From Paracoccaceae bacterium (GTDB lineage Bacteria > Pseudomonadota > Alphaproteobacteria > Rhodobacterales > Rhodobacteraceae), in NCBI GenBank assembly GCA_013003075.1, contig JABDLJ010000004.1, positions 159,046 to 223,045 of the forward strand: 64,000 nucleotides of DNA, written 5' to 3'. A program made the position numbers and the translations under genes. This document shows, one piece after another, positions 1 to 9,727 of the stretch. Under the pieces are notes generated by a model, which was given only the letters and a program-made list of their open reading frames with translations, was not told the origin of the DNA and did no database searches. Numbering within the stretch: position 1 is the stretch's first letter; each line of letters begins with the position of its first letter.

Positions 1-1637
1 CCCGAAAGCCCGGACGTCTCGGCAAACTGGTCCTTGTCGTCGAAGCGCACGATGCGGCCAACCGTGCCGTTCAGCGACCAGCCTGCCGGATCGATCCGGG
101 TCCAGCTGAGCCCGAGATTTGCGTGTAGCCCTTCTTCGTAGCGATCGATGCCGGGAAAGCGCGAGAACGCCAGAAGGTTGCCTTCGTCGAACTCGGTGAC
201 CGTGCTGTCTTCGTTGGGAACCGGATCGCCTGTCACGCCGGTCCAGGAAAGCTGCACGAGCGGCTCCAGCAACTGGCGCACTCCGCCCGCGTCCCCGCGC
301 GCCATCGGCCAGCGCAGGGTAAGGGCCGCTTTCTGCGCGCCTTGCGTCGAGGTGGCTCCGAAGGCGGGATCCTGGCCGACGACATATTGGTCGACCGCCA
401 GGCCGGCATCCGCGCTCAGGACCATGCCATTGGCCAGCGGCCAGCGATTGTCCCAGTCAAGCGACACACCTACCCGCGAGACATCGCGGCCAACCGAAGG
501 CGTGGCAGAGGGACGCTCCAGCGACATCGCATCGACGCCCATCCATATCTCTCCCAGGCGTGCCGAGCGATAAAGCCGCCGCGTGTAGCGGGCCTCCAGA
601 AGCTCGTTGGGCAACTCGCGGGTCGTCGACACCTCTCCGGCGCGCAGCGTGCGGAACGAGGTCACCGACGCCGAGAAGTCGTCCTTTTCGCGGGTCCGCT
701 CCAGCGTGATCGCACTGTCCAGCCGGTCCTTGTCGGAATAGCCATAATCCAGCAGATACGCCTCGTCGCTGACCAACTCGAAATCAAAGCGCAGCCGGTA
801 GTCGCGAGGCAGGCCGAACACCCCCTCGGCAAACAGAAACGCGCGGCTGCTGTCTTCCAGATCGTCGGCAGAGACCGCGCCGCGAAACTGATAGGATCCG
901 AAGCTCAGCTCTTGGCGAAACATCGCTTGAAGCGTCGCGGTGGAGGTTGAGACATAAGGCGTGAAGGTCACGTCCGCATGGCGGCCAAGGGGCAGAAAAT
1001 AGGGGACTTTCAAGCCCGTGCCCAGCCGGCTTGAGTTTTCGATCTCGGGCACCAGGAACCCCGCGGCGCGGTCCAGCGAAGGGTCCGGCAGGCGCAGCCG
1101 CGGCATGTAGAACACAGGCACGCCGCCAATGCGCAACTGGGCGTCGGTGAAATAGAGCTGCAGCGCGTCTTCGTCGCGCACCACGCGGGACGCGCGGATT
1201 TCCCAGACCGGCGTGGGGCGGTCCTTGCAGACCGTGCAGCTGGACGCCACCACCTTCGTCAACTGGGTATAGCGCCCGCCCACCCGGTCGATGCGGTTGG
1301 CGGCAAGCTGGACCTGCTGGTTCAGAACCAGCCTTGCGCCCAGAATGATCCCCTCGCGCAGCGATTGATCGAGGTCCGCCGCATCGGCGATCAAGACCGC
1401 CTCGTCCGGCCCCGTCAGGTAGATCGGCCCCTCGATCAAAAGCCGTTCGCCGTCCGCCGAGTAGGTCACGCGCGATGCCAGAACACGGGTCTCTTCGAAC
1501 AGGATTTCGACATCGCCCTCGGCGATGATGGTGCCATCGGGGTTGATCTGCACGCTGTCGGCCGCGAGCGTCGCGACCTGCGCCGCCGCGGCCCCGGCCC
1601 AAAGCGCAACCAAGGCGGCAAGGATCAGGCCGCGCAC
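1..1637 (-). CDS. lptD: LPS-assembly protein LptD (partial, C-terminus beyond window)
   Basis: Outer-membrane beta-barrel that, with LptE, inserts lipopolysaccharide into the outer leaflet. The reading frame opens with a GTG that overlaps the lptG stop by one base (TAGTG), then a signal peptide ending AAAAQ, an OstA/LptA-like N-terminal jelly roll (about residues 25-130) and a Cys pair C134-x2-C137 followed by the conserved P-x-W-x-I-R-A pattern. The remainder is alternating barrel strands rich in aromatic residues. About 545 residues are in the window and the frame is still open at position 1, so the end of the barrel is missing. It lies last in an lptF-lptG-lptD operon. No inside-window promoter of its own was seen. 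The GTG start is why a search for ATG starts alone would miss it. Confidence 0.93.
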   Translation of the reverse strand, partial: MRGLILAALVALWAGAAAAQVATLAADSVQINPDGTIIAEGDVEILFEETRVLASRVTYSADGERLLIEGPIYLTGPDEAVLIADAADLDQSLREGIILGARLVLNQQVQLAANRIDRVGGRYTQLTKVVASSCTVCKDRPTPVWEIRASRVVRDEDALQLYFTDAQLRIGGVPVFYMPRLRLPDPSLDRAAGFLVPEIENSSRLGTGLKVPYFLPLGRHADVTFTPYVSTSTATLQAMFRQELSFGSYQFRGAVSADDLEDSSRAFLFAEGVFGLPRDYRLRFDFELVSDEAYLLDYGYSDKDRLDSAITLERTREKDDFSASVTSFRTLRAGEVSTTRELPNELLEARYTRRLYRSARLGEIWMGVDAMSLERPSATPSVGRDVSRVGVSLDWDNRWPLANGMVLSADAGLAVDQYVVGQDPAFGATSTQGAQKAALTLRWPMARGDAGGVRQLLEPLVQLSWTGVTGDPVPNEDSTVTEFDEGNLLAFSRFPGIDRYEEGLHANLGLSWTRIDPAGWSLNGTVGRIVRFDDKDQFAETSGLS

Positions 1638-2734
1638 TAACCATCCTCCTGGTGCAACAGAAGGCCAAGTGGCAAAAGCGCCGCCGCCACCGGCGGGCCC
1701 CAGGCCGCCAGAAAGATCGGGATTTGCCCGTTCTCGCCAAGGATCTGCGCGAAGTTGCGAATGAAATACAGCGAAAAGCCCAAAAGGAGGGCATAGACCA
1801 CCATCAAGCCGGTGCGGCCAAAACGCGCCGGGCGCATCGTGAAGCTGGCCGACACCAGCACCATTGCCGCCAGAAGCAGTGGCAGCGCCATCTCCATCTG
1901 GAACCAGACGCGGTGCTGGCGCGCCGAAAAACCCGCCCGCTCCAGCCGGGCGATGAAGCCCGGCAGCTCCCAGATCGGGATCGCCGACGGGATGCCGAAA
2001 CTGTCGACGATCTGGTTTTGCGTCAGGTTGGTGGCGATCGAGAGGGTCTGATATTCGTGCGCGTCGCGCTCGGGGTTGTCACTGTCCTGCAACGGCCAGA
2101 GCTTTGCGTCCTCGACCTCCCACGCGCCCGGGGTCAGGCGCGCCCGCGCGGCCTCGATCCGCTGGGCCGGCAGGCCGTCCTGGTCGAAACTGAGAAAGCT
2201 GACGCCGCTCAGCTCGGTGCCGTCAAGCCCGGCCCGTGCGGCGCGGATCACGGTCTGGCCGTCCTTGTCGCCCTGTCGCAGCCACAGCCCCTCGCGGCTG
2301 ATCGAGGACACGCTGGCCGCGCGGTCGAGATACCGGCCCGCCAGCACGTCATATTGCTTGGAGGTCGCCGCAACCAGCGGGTTCAGAACCGCAACGCCGA
2401 CACAGCCGATAAGCGCCGCCACCAGCACCGGCGCAAGGACCGCGGTCAGTGCGGCGCGCCCGGCGGCCTTGGCGATCACCATCTCGGACGAGCGTCCCAT
2501 CGAGATGAAAAGCGCCACTCCCGACAGGATCACCGCCAGCGGCAGGATCCGGTAAAGACCTTCGGGCACGTTCAGAAGGGTCAGTGTCATGATGGCTCCG
2601 AAGCTGACCGCGTCGCTGTCAAAGCGGCGCACCTGCTCCAGCATGTCCACGAGCCCGAGCATCACGAAGAACGCCGCGAATACCCCTATGAACGTGACCA
2701 GAAACCGGCGCGCGAAGTAAAGGTGCAGGATCAT
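1637..2734 (-). CDS. lptG: LPS export ABC transporter permease LptG
   Basis: Inner-membrane permease of the LptB2FG complex that extracts LPS from the inner membrane and passes it to the LptC-A-D bridge. It has 365 residues beginning M-I-L-H-L-Y-F-A-R-R, with two N-terminal membrane segments, a periplasmic beta-jellyroll in the middle and paired C-terminal segments, as in the YjgP/YjgQ family. The start used here is the ATG that overlaps the lptF stop (ATGA, 4 bp). A longer in-frame start exists inside lptF but would add a non-membrane leader with no family counterpart. Translational coupling with lptF upstream and lptD downstream fits stoichiometric production of the export machine. Confidence 0.94.
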   Translation of the reverse strand: MILHLYFARRFLVTFIGVFAAFFVMLGLVDMLEQVRRFDSDAVSFGAIMTLTLLNVPEGLYRILPLAVILSGVALFISMGRSSEMVIAKAAGRAALTAVLAPVLVAALIGCVGVAVLNPLVAATSKQYDVLAGRYLDRAASVSSISREGLWLRQGDKDGQTVIRAARAGLDGTELSGVSFLSFDQDGLPAQRIEAARARLTPGAWEVEDAKLWPLQDSDNPERDAHEYQTLSIATNLTQNQIVDSFGIPSAIPIWELPGFIARLERAGFSARQHRVWFQMEMALPLLLAAMVLVSASFTMRPARFGRTGLMVVYALLLGFSLYFIRNFAQILGENGQIPIFLAAWGPPVAAALLPLGLLLHQEDG

Positions 2735-3867
2735 GCCGAACCCTCGCTGCGCCGACGGCGATAAACCTGCGGGTTGGCAGCCAGCCACAGCAGCAGCAGC
2801 CCCAAGGCGAGCCCGACGAGCCCCGGCGTATAGATCAGGCCCCAAAGCTCGGGCCGCGCCAGCGCAAGATCGATGATCGCGTTGTCGGCGACCTGCAAGA
2901 GCACGATCAGGGCGATCGCGCCGAAGATCTGGTTCCAGATGCCGAACCGGGAGAACCCGCCAAGAAGCAGCGTCGCGAAACCGATCAGCGGCACTGCGAC
3001 CGACATCAGCGCGATGGTGAAGCGCTGATGGCCCTCAAGCCGCATGTCCGCCGCGCTCGAGCGGGTCTCGGCGATCAGCCGGGGCGTGGGGCGCAGCAAA
3101 TCGGGCGTGGACAGATGCGAAATCCGCAGCCGGCCGGCCTGCGCCAGGTCGAAATCGCCAAGAAGCGTCGAGAGGTCGAACGCAAACTCGCCGAAACTTG
3201 TCACCGCAAGGTTGAGGGTTTCGATCTGCACGGTTTGCGCCTTGCCGTCGCGCATCACGAAGCGCGGCCCGTCCGGTCCGTTCACGATCAGGGCGCGCGT
3301 GGCGGTGTAGATGACGTCCTGCTCTTCGGACCGGGTGTCGCGCAAGAAGATATCACGCAGCTCTCCTTGCGGGGTTATCTCGCGGATATAAAGCGTCAGA
3401 TCGTCGGCGGGATGGACGAACTGCCCCTCGACCAGCAGCCGCGCAGTCACGTTTTCAGAGATTTCCACCTGCCGCGCGGCCAGCCGGGACAGGCTCGCCG
3501 GTACCGCGAAATGGACCAGCGCCGACACGAAGGCCGCAACGATCAGGCCGAACACGACGACCGGTCTCGCCAGGCGGCCGGGCGAATAGCCGGTGGCCTG
3601 CACGGTGACCAGCTCGCTTTCCGACGACAGCCGGTTGGTGACATAGACGGTGGCCGCGAAAGCGGAAATCGGCAGCACAAGTCGGATCACGTTGGGCAGC
3701 GTCAGGGCGGTGAATTCCAGAAACACCGTGGCTGACTGACCGCTGGCGATCAGCCAGTCGAAAAGCCGAACCGCGCGATTGATCCAGTAGACAAGCACAA
3801 GGACAATCGAGGAAAAGCTGAAGATCACCAACAGCTGCGACAGCATGTATCTGTCGAATTTTCCCAA
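2731..3867 (-). CDS. lptF: LPS export ABC transporter permease LptF
   Basis: Partner permease of LptG in the LptB2FG LPS extractor. The protein has 378 residues, starts M-G-K-F-D-R-Y-M-L-S-Q, and shows the YjgP/YjgQ pattern: about three N-terminal transmembrane helices, a periplasmic jellyroll (about residues 130-260) and three C-terminal helices ending in a short basic tail. It is first in the lptF-lptG-lptD operon and is divergent from pepA, a gene order commonly found in Alphaproteobacteria. The length and start match the family. No truncation was seen. Confidence 0.94.
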   Translation of the reverse strand: MGKFDRYMLSQLLVIFSFSSIVLVLVYWINRAVRLFDWLIASGQSATVFLEFTALTLPNVIRLVLPISAFAATVYVTNRLSSESELVTVQATGYSPGRLARPVVVFGLIVAAFVSALVHFAVPASLSRLAARQVEISENVTARLLVEGQFVHPADDLTLYIREITPQGELRDIFLRDTRSEEQDVIYTATRALIVNGPDGPRFVMRDGKAQTVQIETLNLAVTSFGEFAFDLSTLLGDFDLAQAGRLRISHLSTPDLLRPTPRLIAETRSSAADMRLEGHQRFTIALMSVAVPLIGFATLLLGGFSRFGIWNQIFGAIALIVLLQVADNAIIDLALARPELWGLIYTPGLVGLALGLLLLWLAANPQVYRRRRSEGSA

Positions 3868-3996
3868 ACCGGTGCCTCTTGTGCGCTGCTCTGTCTTTTG
3901 CGCAGCCTAGCGGATCGGAACGGCGGGGAAAACTCCCATCTGGCCAATAGAGCGGCAGCCCGCTAGGTATTTCGCGACCCCAGCCGGAGAGCCGAA
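3868..3996. promoter_or_regulatory. Divergent intergenic region lptF / pepA
   Basis: These 129 bp must carry promoters for both the LPS-export operon (minus) and pepA-holC (plus). There is no convincing -35/-10 pair matching the sigma-70 consensus. The pepA start is preceded by the purine-rich GCCGGAGAGCCGAA, which can serve as a ribosome binding site. Confidence 0.4.
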
Positions 3997-5484
3997 ATGA
4001 CCACACCGCCCAGTCTGAGCTTCAGCAAGATCGATCTCGATGCGCTTCAGGGCGCCAAGGGGCGCATCGCGCTGCTGATAGAGCCTTCGGGCAAGCTGAA
4101 CCAGGCGGCCCGGCGGCTTAACCGGCTGATGCGCGGCGCGTTGGAGCGGTTCGCTGAAAGCGATGCCTTCGCCAAGATGAAGCCGGGCGATGCGAAAGAT
4201 CTGGCCTTTCCCGGCGGGCTTGCGGCCGATGCCCTTCAGGTCGTCAAGCTGGCGCGCCGGGCGGGCATCGCTGAGGCGCGCAAGGCCGGGGTCGCTGTCG
4301 GGCGCGCAGCGCGCGGCAAAGACGTACTGGTATTGGCCGGTGGCTACCGGAATGTGTCCGATATCGCGCTTGGCGCGATGCTGCGGGCCTATAGCTTTAC
4401 CGATCACAAGGTCGCCGGGACGGGCGGCGATGAGGACGTCGCTGACGAGGCCGGCACGCTGTCTTTCATGGTGTCCAGGCCCGATGAGGCGCGAGAAGCC
4501 TGCAGGGGCGCCGAGGCGCTTGCCAGCGGTGTCTTCTTCACCCGCGATCTGGTGAACGAGCCTGCCAATGTCCTGACCACCGAGGAATTCGCGCAGCGGC
4601 TTGCCGGGCTTGCCGATCTCGGCGCCAAGGTCACGGTTCTGGAAGAGCCAGAGCTGGAAAAGCTGGGCATGCGCACGCTACTGGCGGTCGGGCAGGGCTC
4701 GCGCAGCCCGTCCAAGGTCGTGGTGATCGAATGGCGCGGCGGCGGCGACGAAGCGCCGATCGCGCTGGTGGGCAAGGGCGTTGTCTTCGACACCGGCGGC
4801 ATCAGCCTGAAGCCAGCGGGCGGCATGGAAGAGATGGTCACCGACATGGGCGGCGCGGGCACCGTCGCGGGCGTGATGAAGGCGCTGGCGCTGCGCAAGG
4901 CGAAAGCCAACGTGGTGGGCCTGTTTGGTCTTGTCGAGAACATGCCGGACGGCAACGCAACCCGGCCCGGCGACGTCGTGCGCTCGATGAAGGGCGACAG
5001 CGTCGAGATCATCAATACCGACGCCGAGGGCCGGCTCGTGCTGTGCGATGTGATGTGGCACGCCCAGAAGGCGTATGGCCCGCGCGCGATGATCGACCTT
5101 GCGACGCTGACCGGCGCGGTCATCATCGGGCTGGGCCACGAGAACGCGGGCGTCTTCTCGAACGACGATGCCTTCTGCGAGGCGTTCCTGAAGGCTGCAA
5201 GGGCCGAAGACGAGGGCGCCTGGCGCCTGCCGCTTGGGCCGGGTTATGACAAGCAGCTGAAAAGCACGGTGGCCGACATGAAGAACGTGGGCGGTCGCCC
5301 GGCAGGCGCGATCACGGCGGCGCAGTTCCTTCAGCGTTTCGTGACAGAGGACATGCCGTGGATTCACCTCGACATCGCCGGGGTCGCCAACCTTAAATCC
5401 GAAGGGCCGGCCAGCCCCAAGGGCGCTACGGGCTGGGGCGTTCTGGCGCTGAACCGGCTGATCGCGGACAGGTACGAGGGATGA
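3997..5484 (+). CDS. pepA: Leucyl aminopeptidase (M17, PepA/CarP)
   Basis: Cytosolic hexameric dinuclear-metal aminopeptidase that removes N-terminal residues during peptide turnover. Some homologues also bind DNA in site-specific recombination. It has 495 residues: an N-terminal macro-like domain (about 1-165) and a C-terminal catalytic domain with the metal/active-site segments V-G-K-G-V-V-F-D-T-G-G (near 258-268) and the family signature N-T-D-A-E-G-R at 340-346. The motifs are intact and the length is normal. Its stop overlaps the holC start, an arrangement widely conserved in proteobacteria. Confidence 0.95.
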   Translation: MTTPPSLSFSKIDLDALQGAKGRIALLIEPSGKLNQAARRLNRLMRGALERFAESDAFAKMKPGDAKDLAFPGGLAADALQVVKLARRAGIAEARKAGVAVGRAARGKDVLVLAGGYRNVSDIALGAMLRAYSFTDHKVAGTGGDEDVADEAGTLSFMVSRPDEAREACRGAEALASGVFFTRDLVNEPANVLTTEEFAQRLAGLADLGAKVTVLEEPELEKLGMRTLLAVGQGSRSPSKVVVIEWRGGGDEAPIALVGKGVVFDTGGISLKPAGGMEEMVTDMGGAGTVAGVMKALALRKAKANVVGLFGLVENMPDGNATRPGDVVRSMKGDSVEIINTDAEGRLVLCDVMWHAQKAYGPRAMIDLATLTGAVIIGLGHENAGVFSNDDAFCEAFLKAARAEDEGAWRLPLGPGYDKQLKSTVADMKNVGGRPAGAITAAQFLQRFVTEDMPWIHLDIAGVANLKSEGPASPKGATGWGVLALNRLIADRYEG

Positions 5485-5948
5485 TGGGACAGGCCTATTT
5501 CTATCACCTGACCTCTAGCCCGCTGGAAGGAGCGCTGCCGATGCTGATCTCCAAGGCGCGCGAGGCCGGCTGGAGGCTTGTGTTGCGCGGCGCGGGCCGC
5601 GAACGGATCGAATGGCTGGATCAATACCTGTGGCTGCATCCCAAGGACGGATTTCTGCCGCACGGGATCGCGGGCGGCACGCATGATGCCGATCAGCCGG
5701 TGCTTCTGAGCGCCGGACAGGACATGGGCAACGCGCCCTATTGCCTGATGGCGTTCGACGGCGCCGGCGTTTCCGCCAAGGAAGTCGAAGATCTTGCCCG
5801 TGTCTGCATCCTGTTCGACGGCAACGATGCGGACGCCCTGGAGACCGCGCGGGGCCAGTGGCGCACGCTCACGGAAGCGGGCTGTACGGCGCAATACTGG
5901 GCGCAGGATGACGGGCGCTGGGTGAAGAAGGCCGAAAGCGGCAGCTAG
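5481..5948 (+). CDS. holC: DNA polymerase III chi subunit
   Basis: Small clamp-loader accessory subunit that links the polymerase III holoenzyme to single-strand binding protein. The 155-residue protein begins M-M-G-Q-A-Y-F-Y-H-L and contains the chi-fold features of alphaproteobacterial HolC (the W-L-D-Q-Y-L-W-L and F-L-P-H-G stretches, then the D-A-D-Q-P-V-L-L-S strand). The first ATG overlaps the pepA stop, and a second ATG three bases on would also work. Its TAG stop shares the palindrome CTAG with the stop of the convergent downstream gene. Confidence 0.93.
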   Translation: MMGQAYFYHLTSSPLEGALPMLISKAREAGWRLVLRGAGRERIEWLDQYLWLHPKDGFLPHGIAGGTHDADQPVLLSAGQDMGNAPYCLMAFDGAGVSAKEVEDLARVCILFDGNDADALETARGQWRTLTEAGCTAQYWAQDDGRWVKKAESGS

Positions 5949-6526
5949 CGCTCGAGGATCAGCCTGCCGCCCGAGATCTCGATCCGGTCAAAACGCTGAA
6001 GATAGCTCATTCCCAAAAGCGACATGTCCATCTCGCCGGTGGTGATCATCACCGGCACGTTGAGGTCGGTGACGTTGCCAAGGGTGATCTGGGGCACCCG
6101 CACGCGCGCTGTGTTCACGCGCCCGTTGGCGGTGCTGGCAGAGCCCGAAAAGACCAGCGCGTCGGTGTCGACACCCAGCTTTTGCGCATCCGAGCGCTTC
6201 AGTACGATATCCGAAGCGCCGGTATCGACCACGAAATCAAGCGGCGTGCCGTTGACCTGAAGCGTCAGGTAGTAATGGCCGTCAAACGCGCGCGGCGTCT
6301 CGACCCGAAGCCCTTCGGAAAACACCATCTGCCGCGGCAGTACCGTCTGGCGCACATCGCTCCAAAGACCTGCGCCCGCGATCACCCCGAGGAATATGAA
6401 GCTCCACGCCAAGGCCATGCGCAGGGTCTCACCCAGCGCCTGACGCCGCTCGGCCATCAAATAACCGCCGATCGCCGCGCCCAACAAAACAAGATAGGCC
6501 AAGTGGCCCAGATCATCACCAGACAT
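5945..6526 (-). CDS. Membrane-anchored retropepsin-like aspartic protease (TIGR02281 type)
   Basis: Predicted clan AA aspartic protease. Its 193 residues comprise two N-terminal membrane helices (about 8-25 and 38-55) and a retropepsin-like domain with the catalytic motif D101-T-G-A. It carries one D-T-G motif, so the active enzyme is probably a dimer, as in retroviral proteases. The start chosen (M-S-G-D-D-L-G-H-L) opens directly before the first helix. Longer in-frame starts would run into the marC coding region. Substrates are unknown for this family. It converges on holC with a 4-bp stop overlap (CTAG). Confidence 0.85.
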   Translation of the reverse strand: MSGDDLGHLAYLVLLGAAIGGYLMAERRQALGETLRMALAWSFIFLGVIAGAGLWSDVRQTVLPRQMVFSEGLRVETPRAFDGHYYLTLQVNGTPLDFVVDTGASDIVLKRSDAQKLGVDTDALVFSGSASTANGRVNTARVRVPQITLGNVTDLNVPVMITTGEMDMSLLGMSYLQRFDRIEISGGRLILER

Positions 6527-6578
6527 AGTCAAAAGATAGGGCTGGTTGGCCTTCTTGAAAAGGCTTTTGCCGAAATCG

Positions 6579-7202
6579 TCAGATCTGCGCGAGCCCGAAG
6601 GCGCGCAGCCCGTCCAGCACGAACTGCACCGACAGGGCCGCCAGAAGCATGCCCAAAAGCCGCGTGACGACGTTGATGCCCGTCGGGCCCAAAAGGTGCT
6701 CGAGCACTCCGGCCGCAAGAAAAAAGATCAACGTGACGCACAAGACCAGCACCATGACAAGGTGCACGGCGGCGATCCAGGCCCAGTCATTCGGCGATTG
6801 CCCGACCAGCAGGATCATCGTCGCCATCGCGCCGGGGCCGGCAATCAGCGGGGTCGCCAGCGGGAAGACAGAAGGGTCGTTTGCGCCGGCCGACTGGTCT
6901 TCTCGGCGCTTGGTGCGCCGCTCGAACAGCATGTCGAGCGCGGTCAGGAACAGCAAGATACCGCCCGCGATCCGGAAGGCGGGCATCGAGATGCCGACAA
7001 AGCCCAAAAGCGCCTCGCCGAAAAGGCCGAAGAGCGTCAACAAAAACGCCCCGATCGCGCAGGACCGCAGCGCGATGTTGCGCCGGTGGCGGGCATCCTC
7101 GCCTTGTGTCAGGGCGACGAACAGCGGCGCAAGCCCGAACGGGTCGATGATCACGAAAAGCGTGACGAACGCCGTTATATATATGGCGTAGTCGGCTATC
7201 AT
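6579..7202 (-). CDS. MarC family integral membrane protein
   Basis: Six-helix inner-membrane protein of the MarC/YchE/YhgN family, whose transport substrate is not established. The 207 residues start [12 protein letters not shown]. Two similar halves each carry the family-typical polar helix motifs (F-V-I-I-D-P-F-G early; L-I-A-G-P-G-A-M in the middle). The start is the ATG overlapping the stop of the upstream ABC-F gene by 4 bp, so the two are likely co-transcribed and coupled. A longer start exists within the ABC-F gene but adds an unrelated leader. Confidence 0.9.
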   Translation of the reverse strand: MIADYAIYITAFVTLFVIIDPFGLAPLFVALTQGEDARHRRNIALRSCAIGAFLLTLFGLFGEALLGFVGISMPAFRIAGGILLFLTALDMLFERRTKRREDQSAGANDPSVFPLATPLIAGPGAMATMILLVGQSPNDWAWIAAVHLVMVLVLCVTLIFFLAAGVLEHLLGPTGINVVTRLLGMLLAALSVQFVLDGLRAFGLAQI

Positions 7203-9055
7203 GCCTGCGCTTTCTCCAGTTTTTCCAGCGCCGTTTCCCAAAGGGTTTCGGCGCGGTCGAGCGCGTCCATCACTTCGGAATACTTGCGCTGCCAGACCTC
7301 GGTTTCCTTCAGGTTCTGCGGCTCGTACATATCGGGATTGGCCAGTTTCTTGGCCAGCTTTTCGCGCATCGCTTCAAGCTTTTCCACCCGCGTTTCGCAG
7401 GTGCGCACGTCCGAGCGCAGGGCCAGCACCGCTTCGCGGCTCGCTTTGCTGTCGCCGGGTTTGGGTCGCGGCTTGGTCTTTTGCCCCTTCGGCGCCGGCT
7501 CTGACAGGATCTCGCGGCGGTAGCTGTCCAGATCGCCGGCATAGGGCGCCACGCGGCCGCCTTTGACCAGCCACAGCCGGTCGGCGACGAGCGACAGAAG
7601 GTGCATATCGTGGCTGACGATGATGACCGCGCCGGAATAGGCGGTCAGGGCTTCGACCAGCGCCTCGCGGCTTTCCATGTCGAGATGGTTGGTCGGCTCG
7701 TCGAGGATCAAAAGGTGCGGCGCATGGATCGTGGCCAGCATCAGCGACAGGCGCGCCTTCTGGCCGCCCGACAGCTTGGCGGCCACCGTATCGGCCTGCT
7801 CGCGGCCGATGCCGAAGCCGCCGAGCCGCGCGCGCAGCTTGGCCGGGGTTTTCTCGGGCCGCAGACGGCGGATGTGGTCGAGCGGCGTTTCGTCGGCATT
7901 CAGCTCATCCAGCTGGTGCTGGGCGAAATATCCGATCCGCAGTTTGCTGGCGCGGGTAAGCCGGCCGCCCTGAAGATCAAGTTTGCCCGATAAAAGCTTG
8001 GACAGCGTGGATTTTCCCTCACCGTTCTTGCCCAGAAGCGCAATCCGGTCGTCCTGATCGATGCGCAAGGTCATCTTCGACAGGATCGTGGTCTGGCCAT
8101 ATCCGACCGAGGCGCTTTCCATGTTGATGATGGGCGGCGAAAGCTCTTCGGGCTCGGGGAAGGTGAATTTTTTCAGCGCCGCTTCCTGCGGCGTGGTGAT
8201 CGGTTGCAGCCGGGCGATCATCTTCAGCCGCGACTGGGCCTGCACCGCCTTCGAGGCCTTGTAGCGAAACCGGTCCACGAAGCTTTGCAGATGGGCGCGC
8301 CGGGCCTCTTGTTTCTTGGCTTCGGCCTCCATCACCGCAAGCCGCGACGCGCGGGTTTCTGCAAAGCTGTCATAGGCGCCCTGGTAATAGGTCAGCTTGC
8401 GGTCCTCCAGGTGCAGAATGCCGCCCACGGCACGGTTCAGAAGGCCGCGGTCGTGGCTGATGATGATCACCGTGTGGGGGTATTTCGCCAGGTAGCTTTC
8501 AAGCCAAAGCGCGCCTTCCAGATCGAGATAGTTCGTCGGCTCGTCAAGCAGCAGAAGATCGGGCTGCGCGAACAGGACCCCGGCCAGCGCCACGCGCATC
8601 CGCCAGCCGCCCGAGAAATCGGCGCAAGGCATCGATTGTTCGGCTTTCGAGAAGCCGAGCCCCTTGAGGATCGAGGCGGCGCGCGCCTCGGCCGACCAGG
8701 CGTCGATATCGGCCAGTCGGGTCTGCACTTCGGCGATGCGGGCGGGATCGGTGGCGGTATCGGCCTCGGCCAGCAGCGCGGCGCGCTCGGTGTCGGCCTC
8801 AAGAACGGTGTCGAGTAGCGAGGTCTGCGAGGCCGGCACTTCTTGCGCCACGCCGCCGATGCGGGCGCGTGCGGGCAGGGTGATCGCGCCGCCTTCCAGC
8901 GCGTATTCGCCGCGGATCAGCCGAAAGAGCGTCGTCTTGCCGGTGCCGTTGCGCCCGACAAGGCCGACCTTGTGACCTTGAGGGATCGTCGCCGAAGCGC
9001 CGTCAAAGAGCGTCCTGCCCTCGATGGCGAAGCTTATGGTGTCGATGCGCAACAT
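7199..9055 (-). CDS. ABC-F family ATPase (YheS/Uup-like)
   Basis: Soluble duplicated-ATPase protein of the ABC-F group, which acts on ribosomes (translation factor or ribosome protection) rather than in transport. The 618 residues start M-L-R-I-D-T-I-S-F. Two nucleotide-binding domains carry Walker A motifs G-R-N-G-T-G-K-T-T and G-K-N-G-E-G-K-S-T and signatures F-S-G-G-W and L-S-G-G-Q. They are joined by the charged inter-domain linker typical of ABC-F, and a C-terminal coiled coil of about 100 residues resembles that of E. coli YheS. There are no membrane segments. The upstream in-frame extension was rejected because it overlaps the ndk promoter region and lacks similarity to the family. Assignment to a specific ABC-F subfamily is tentative. 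Confidence 0.9.
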   Translation of the reverse strand: MLRIDTISFAIEGRTLFDGASATIPQGHKVGLVGRNGTGKTTLFRLIRGEYALEGGAITLPARARIGGVAQEVPASQTSLLDTVLEADTERAALLAEADTATDPARIAEVQTRLADIDAWSAEARAASILKGLGFSKAEQSMPCADFSGGWRMRVALAGVLFAQPDLLLLDEPTNYLDLEGALWLESYLAKYPHTVIIISHDRGLLNRAVGGILHLEDRKLTYYQGAYDSFAETRASRLAVMEAEAKKQEARRAHLQSFVDRFRYKASKAVQAQSRLKMIARLQPITTPQEAALKKFTFPEPEELSPPIINMESASVGYGQTTILSKMTLRIDQDDRIALLGKNGEGKSTLSKLLSGKLDLQGGRLTRASKLRIGYFAQHQLDELNADETPLDHIRRLRPEKTPAKLRARLGGFGIGREQADTVAAKLSGGQKARLSLMLATIHAPHLLILDEPTNHLDMESREALVEALTAYSGAVIIVSHDMHLLSLVADRLWLVKGGRVAPYAGDLDSYRREILSEPAPKGQKTKPRPKPGDSKASREAVLALRSDVRTCETRVEKLEAMREKLAKKLANPDMYEPQNLKETEVWQRKYSEVMDALDRAETLWETALEKLEKAQA

Positions 9056-9188
9056 GGGGGGCGGTTTGGACCAGTGGCCGGGCGCCGTCAATCTTCGGTT
9101 TTCAACACTTGGCGCGCATGCTAGGGACGCGCGCAAATACAAGCTGGCGGGCATGGGGCCTGCCGCGGCAAGACAAGAGGCATGCCAC

Positions 9189-9611
9189 ATGGCGACCGAA
9201 CGCACACTTTCCATCATCAAACCCGATGCCACGGCGCGGAACCTGACTGGCAAGATCAACGCCAAGTTCGAAGAGGCCGGGCTGCGCATCGTGGCGCAAA
9301 AGCGCATCCATCTGACGGCAGCGCAGGCCGGTGCGTTCTACAAGGTGCATGCCGAGCGCCCGTTTTATGGCGAGCTTTGCGAGTTCATGGCATCCGCCCC
9401 GGTAGTCGTGCAGGTGCTGGAAGGCGAGGGCGCCATTGCCAAGAACCGCGAAGTGATGGGCGCGACCAACCCCGCCGATGCGGATCCGGGCACCATCCGC
9501 GCCGAGTTTGCCGAAAGCGTCGGCGAGAATTCGGTCCACGGCTCGGACGCGCCCGAGACCGCCGCGGTCGAGATCGCGTTTTTCTTCTCGGGTCTGGAAA
9601 TCGTCGGCTGA
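9189..9611 (+). CDS. ndk: Nucleoside diphosphate kinase
   Basis: Transfers the gamma phosphate of ATP to nucleoside diphosphates through a phosphohistidine. The 140 residues start [14 protein letters not shown]. The conserved N-S-V-H-G-S-D signature places the catalytic His at 117, and the length is the bacterial norm. The ATG was chosen at the family N-terminus rather than the earlier in-frame ATG, which would extend into the divergent ABC-F gene. It is monocistronic, with a strong intrinsic terminator 25 bp after the stop. Confidence 0.96.
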   Translation: MATERTLSIIKPDATARNLTGKINAKFEEAGLRIVAQKRIHLTAAQAGAFYKVHAERPFYGELCEFMASAPVVVQVLEGEGAIAKNREVMGATNPADADPGTIRAEFAESVGENSVHGSDAPETAAVEIAFFFSGLEIVG

Positions 9612-9636
9612 TCGAGACCCCCGACGGATGCAACAG

Positions 9637-9663
9637 GGCCGCCCGTTCCGGGCGGCCTTTTTT
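9637..9663 (+). terminator. Intrinsic terminator of ndk
   Basis: A perfect 9-bp stem GGCCGCCCG/CGGGCGGCC with a 3-nt TTC loop is followed at once by TTTTTT. It lies just downstream of the ndk stop and is the clearest rho-independent terminator in the window. Confidence 0.93.
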
Positions 9664-9727
9664 CATGCCTTCGGCGACGATATTTGAAACACCTGGAAAG
9701 AGCCCGGGCCCAAGGGCCGCGCCGGCT

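Noticed and set aside
1652..2764. 370-codon plus-strand frame opposite lptG
   Set aside because: Pure antisense shadow in GC-rich DNA; Arg/Gln/His-rich composition and no ribosome binding site, while lptG is certain.
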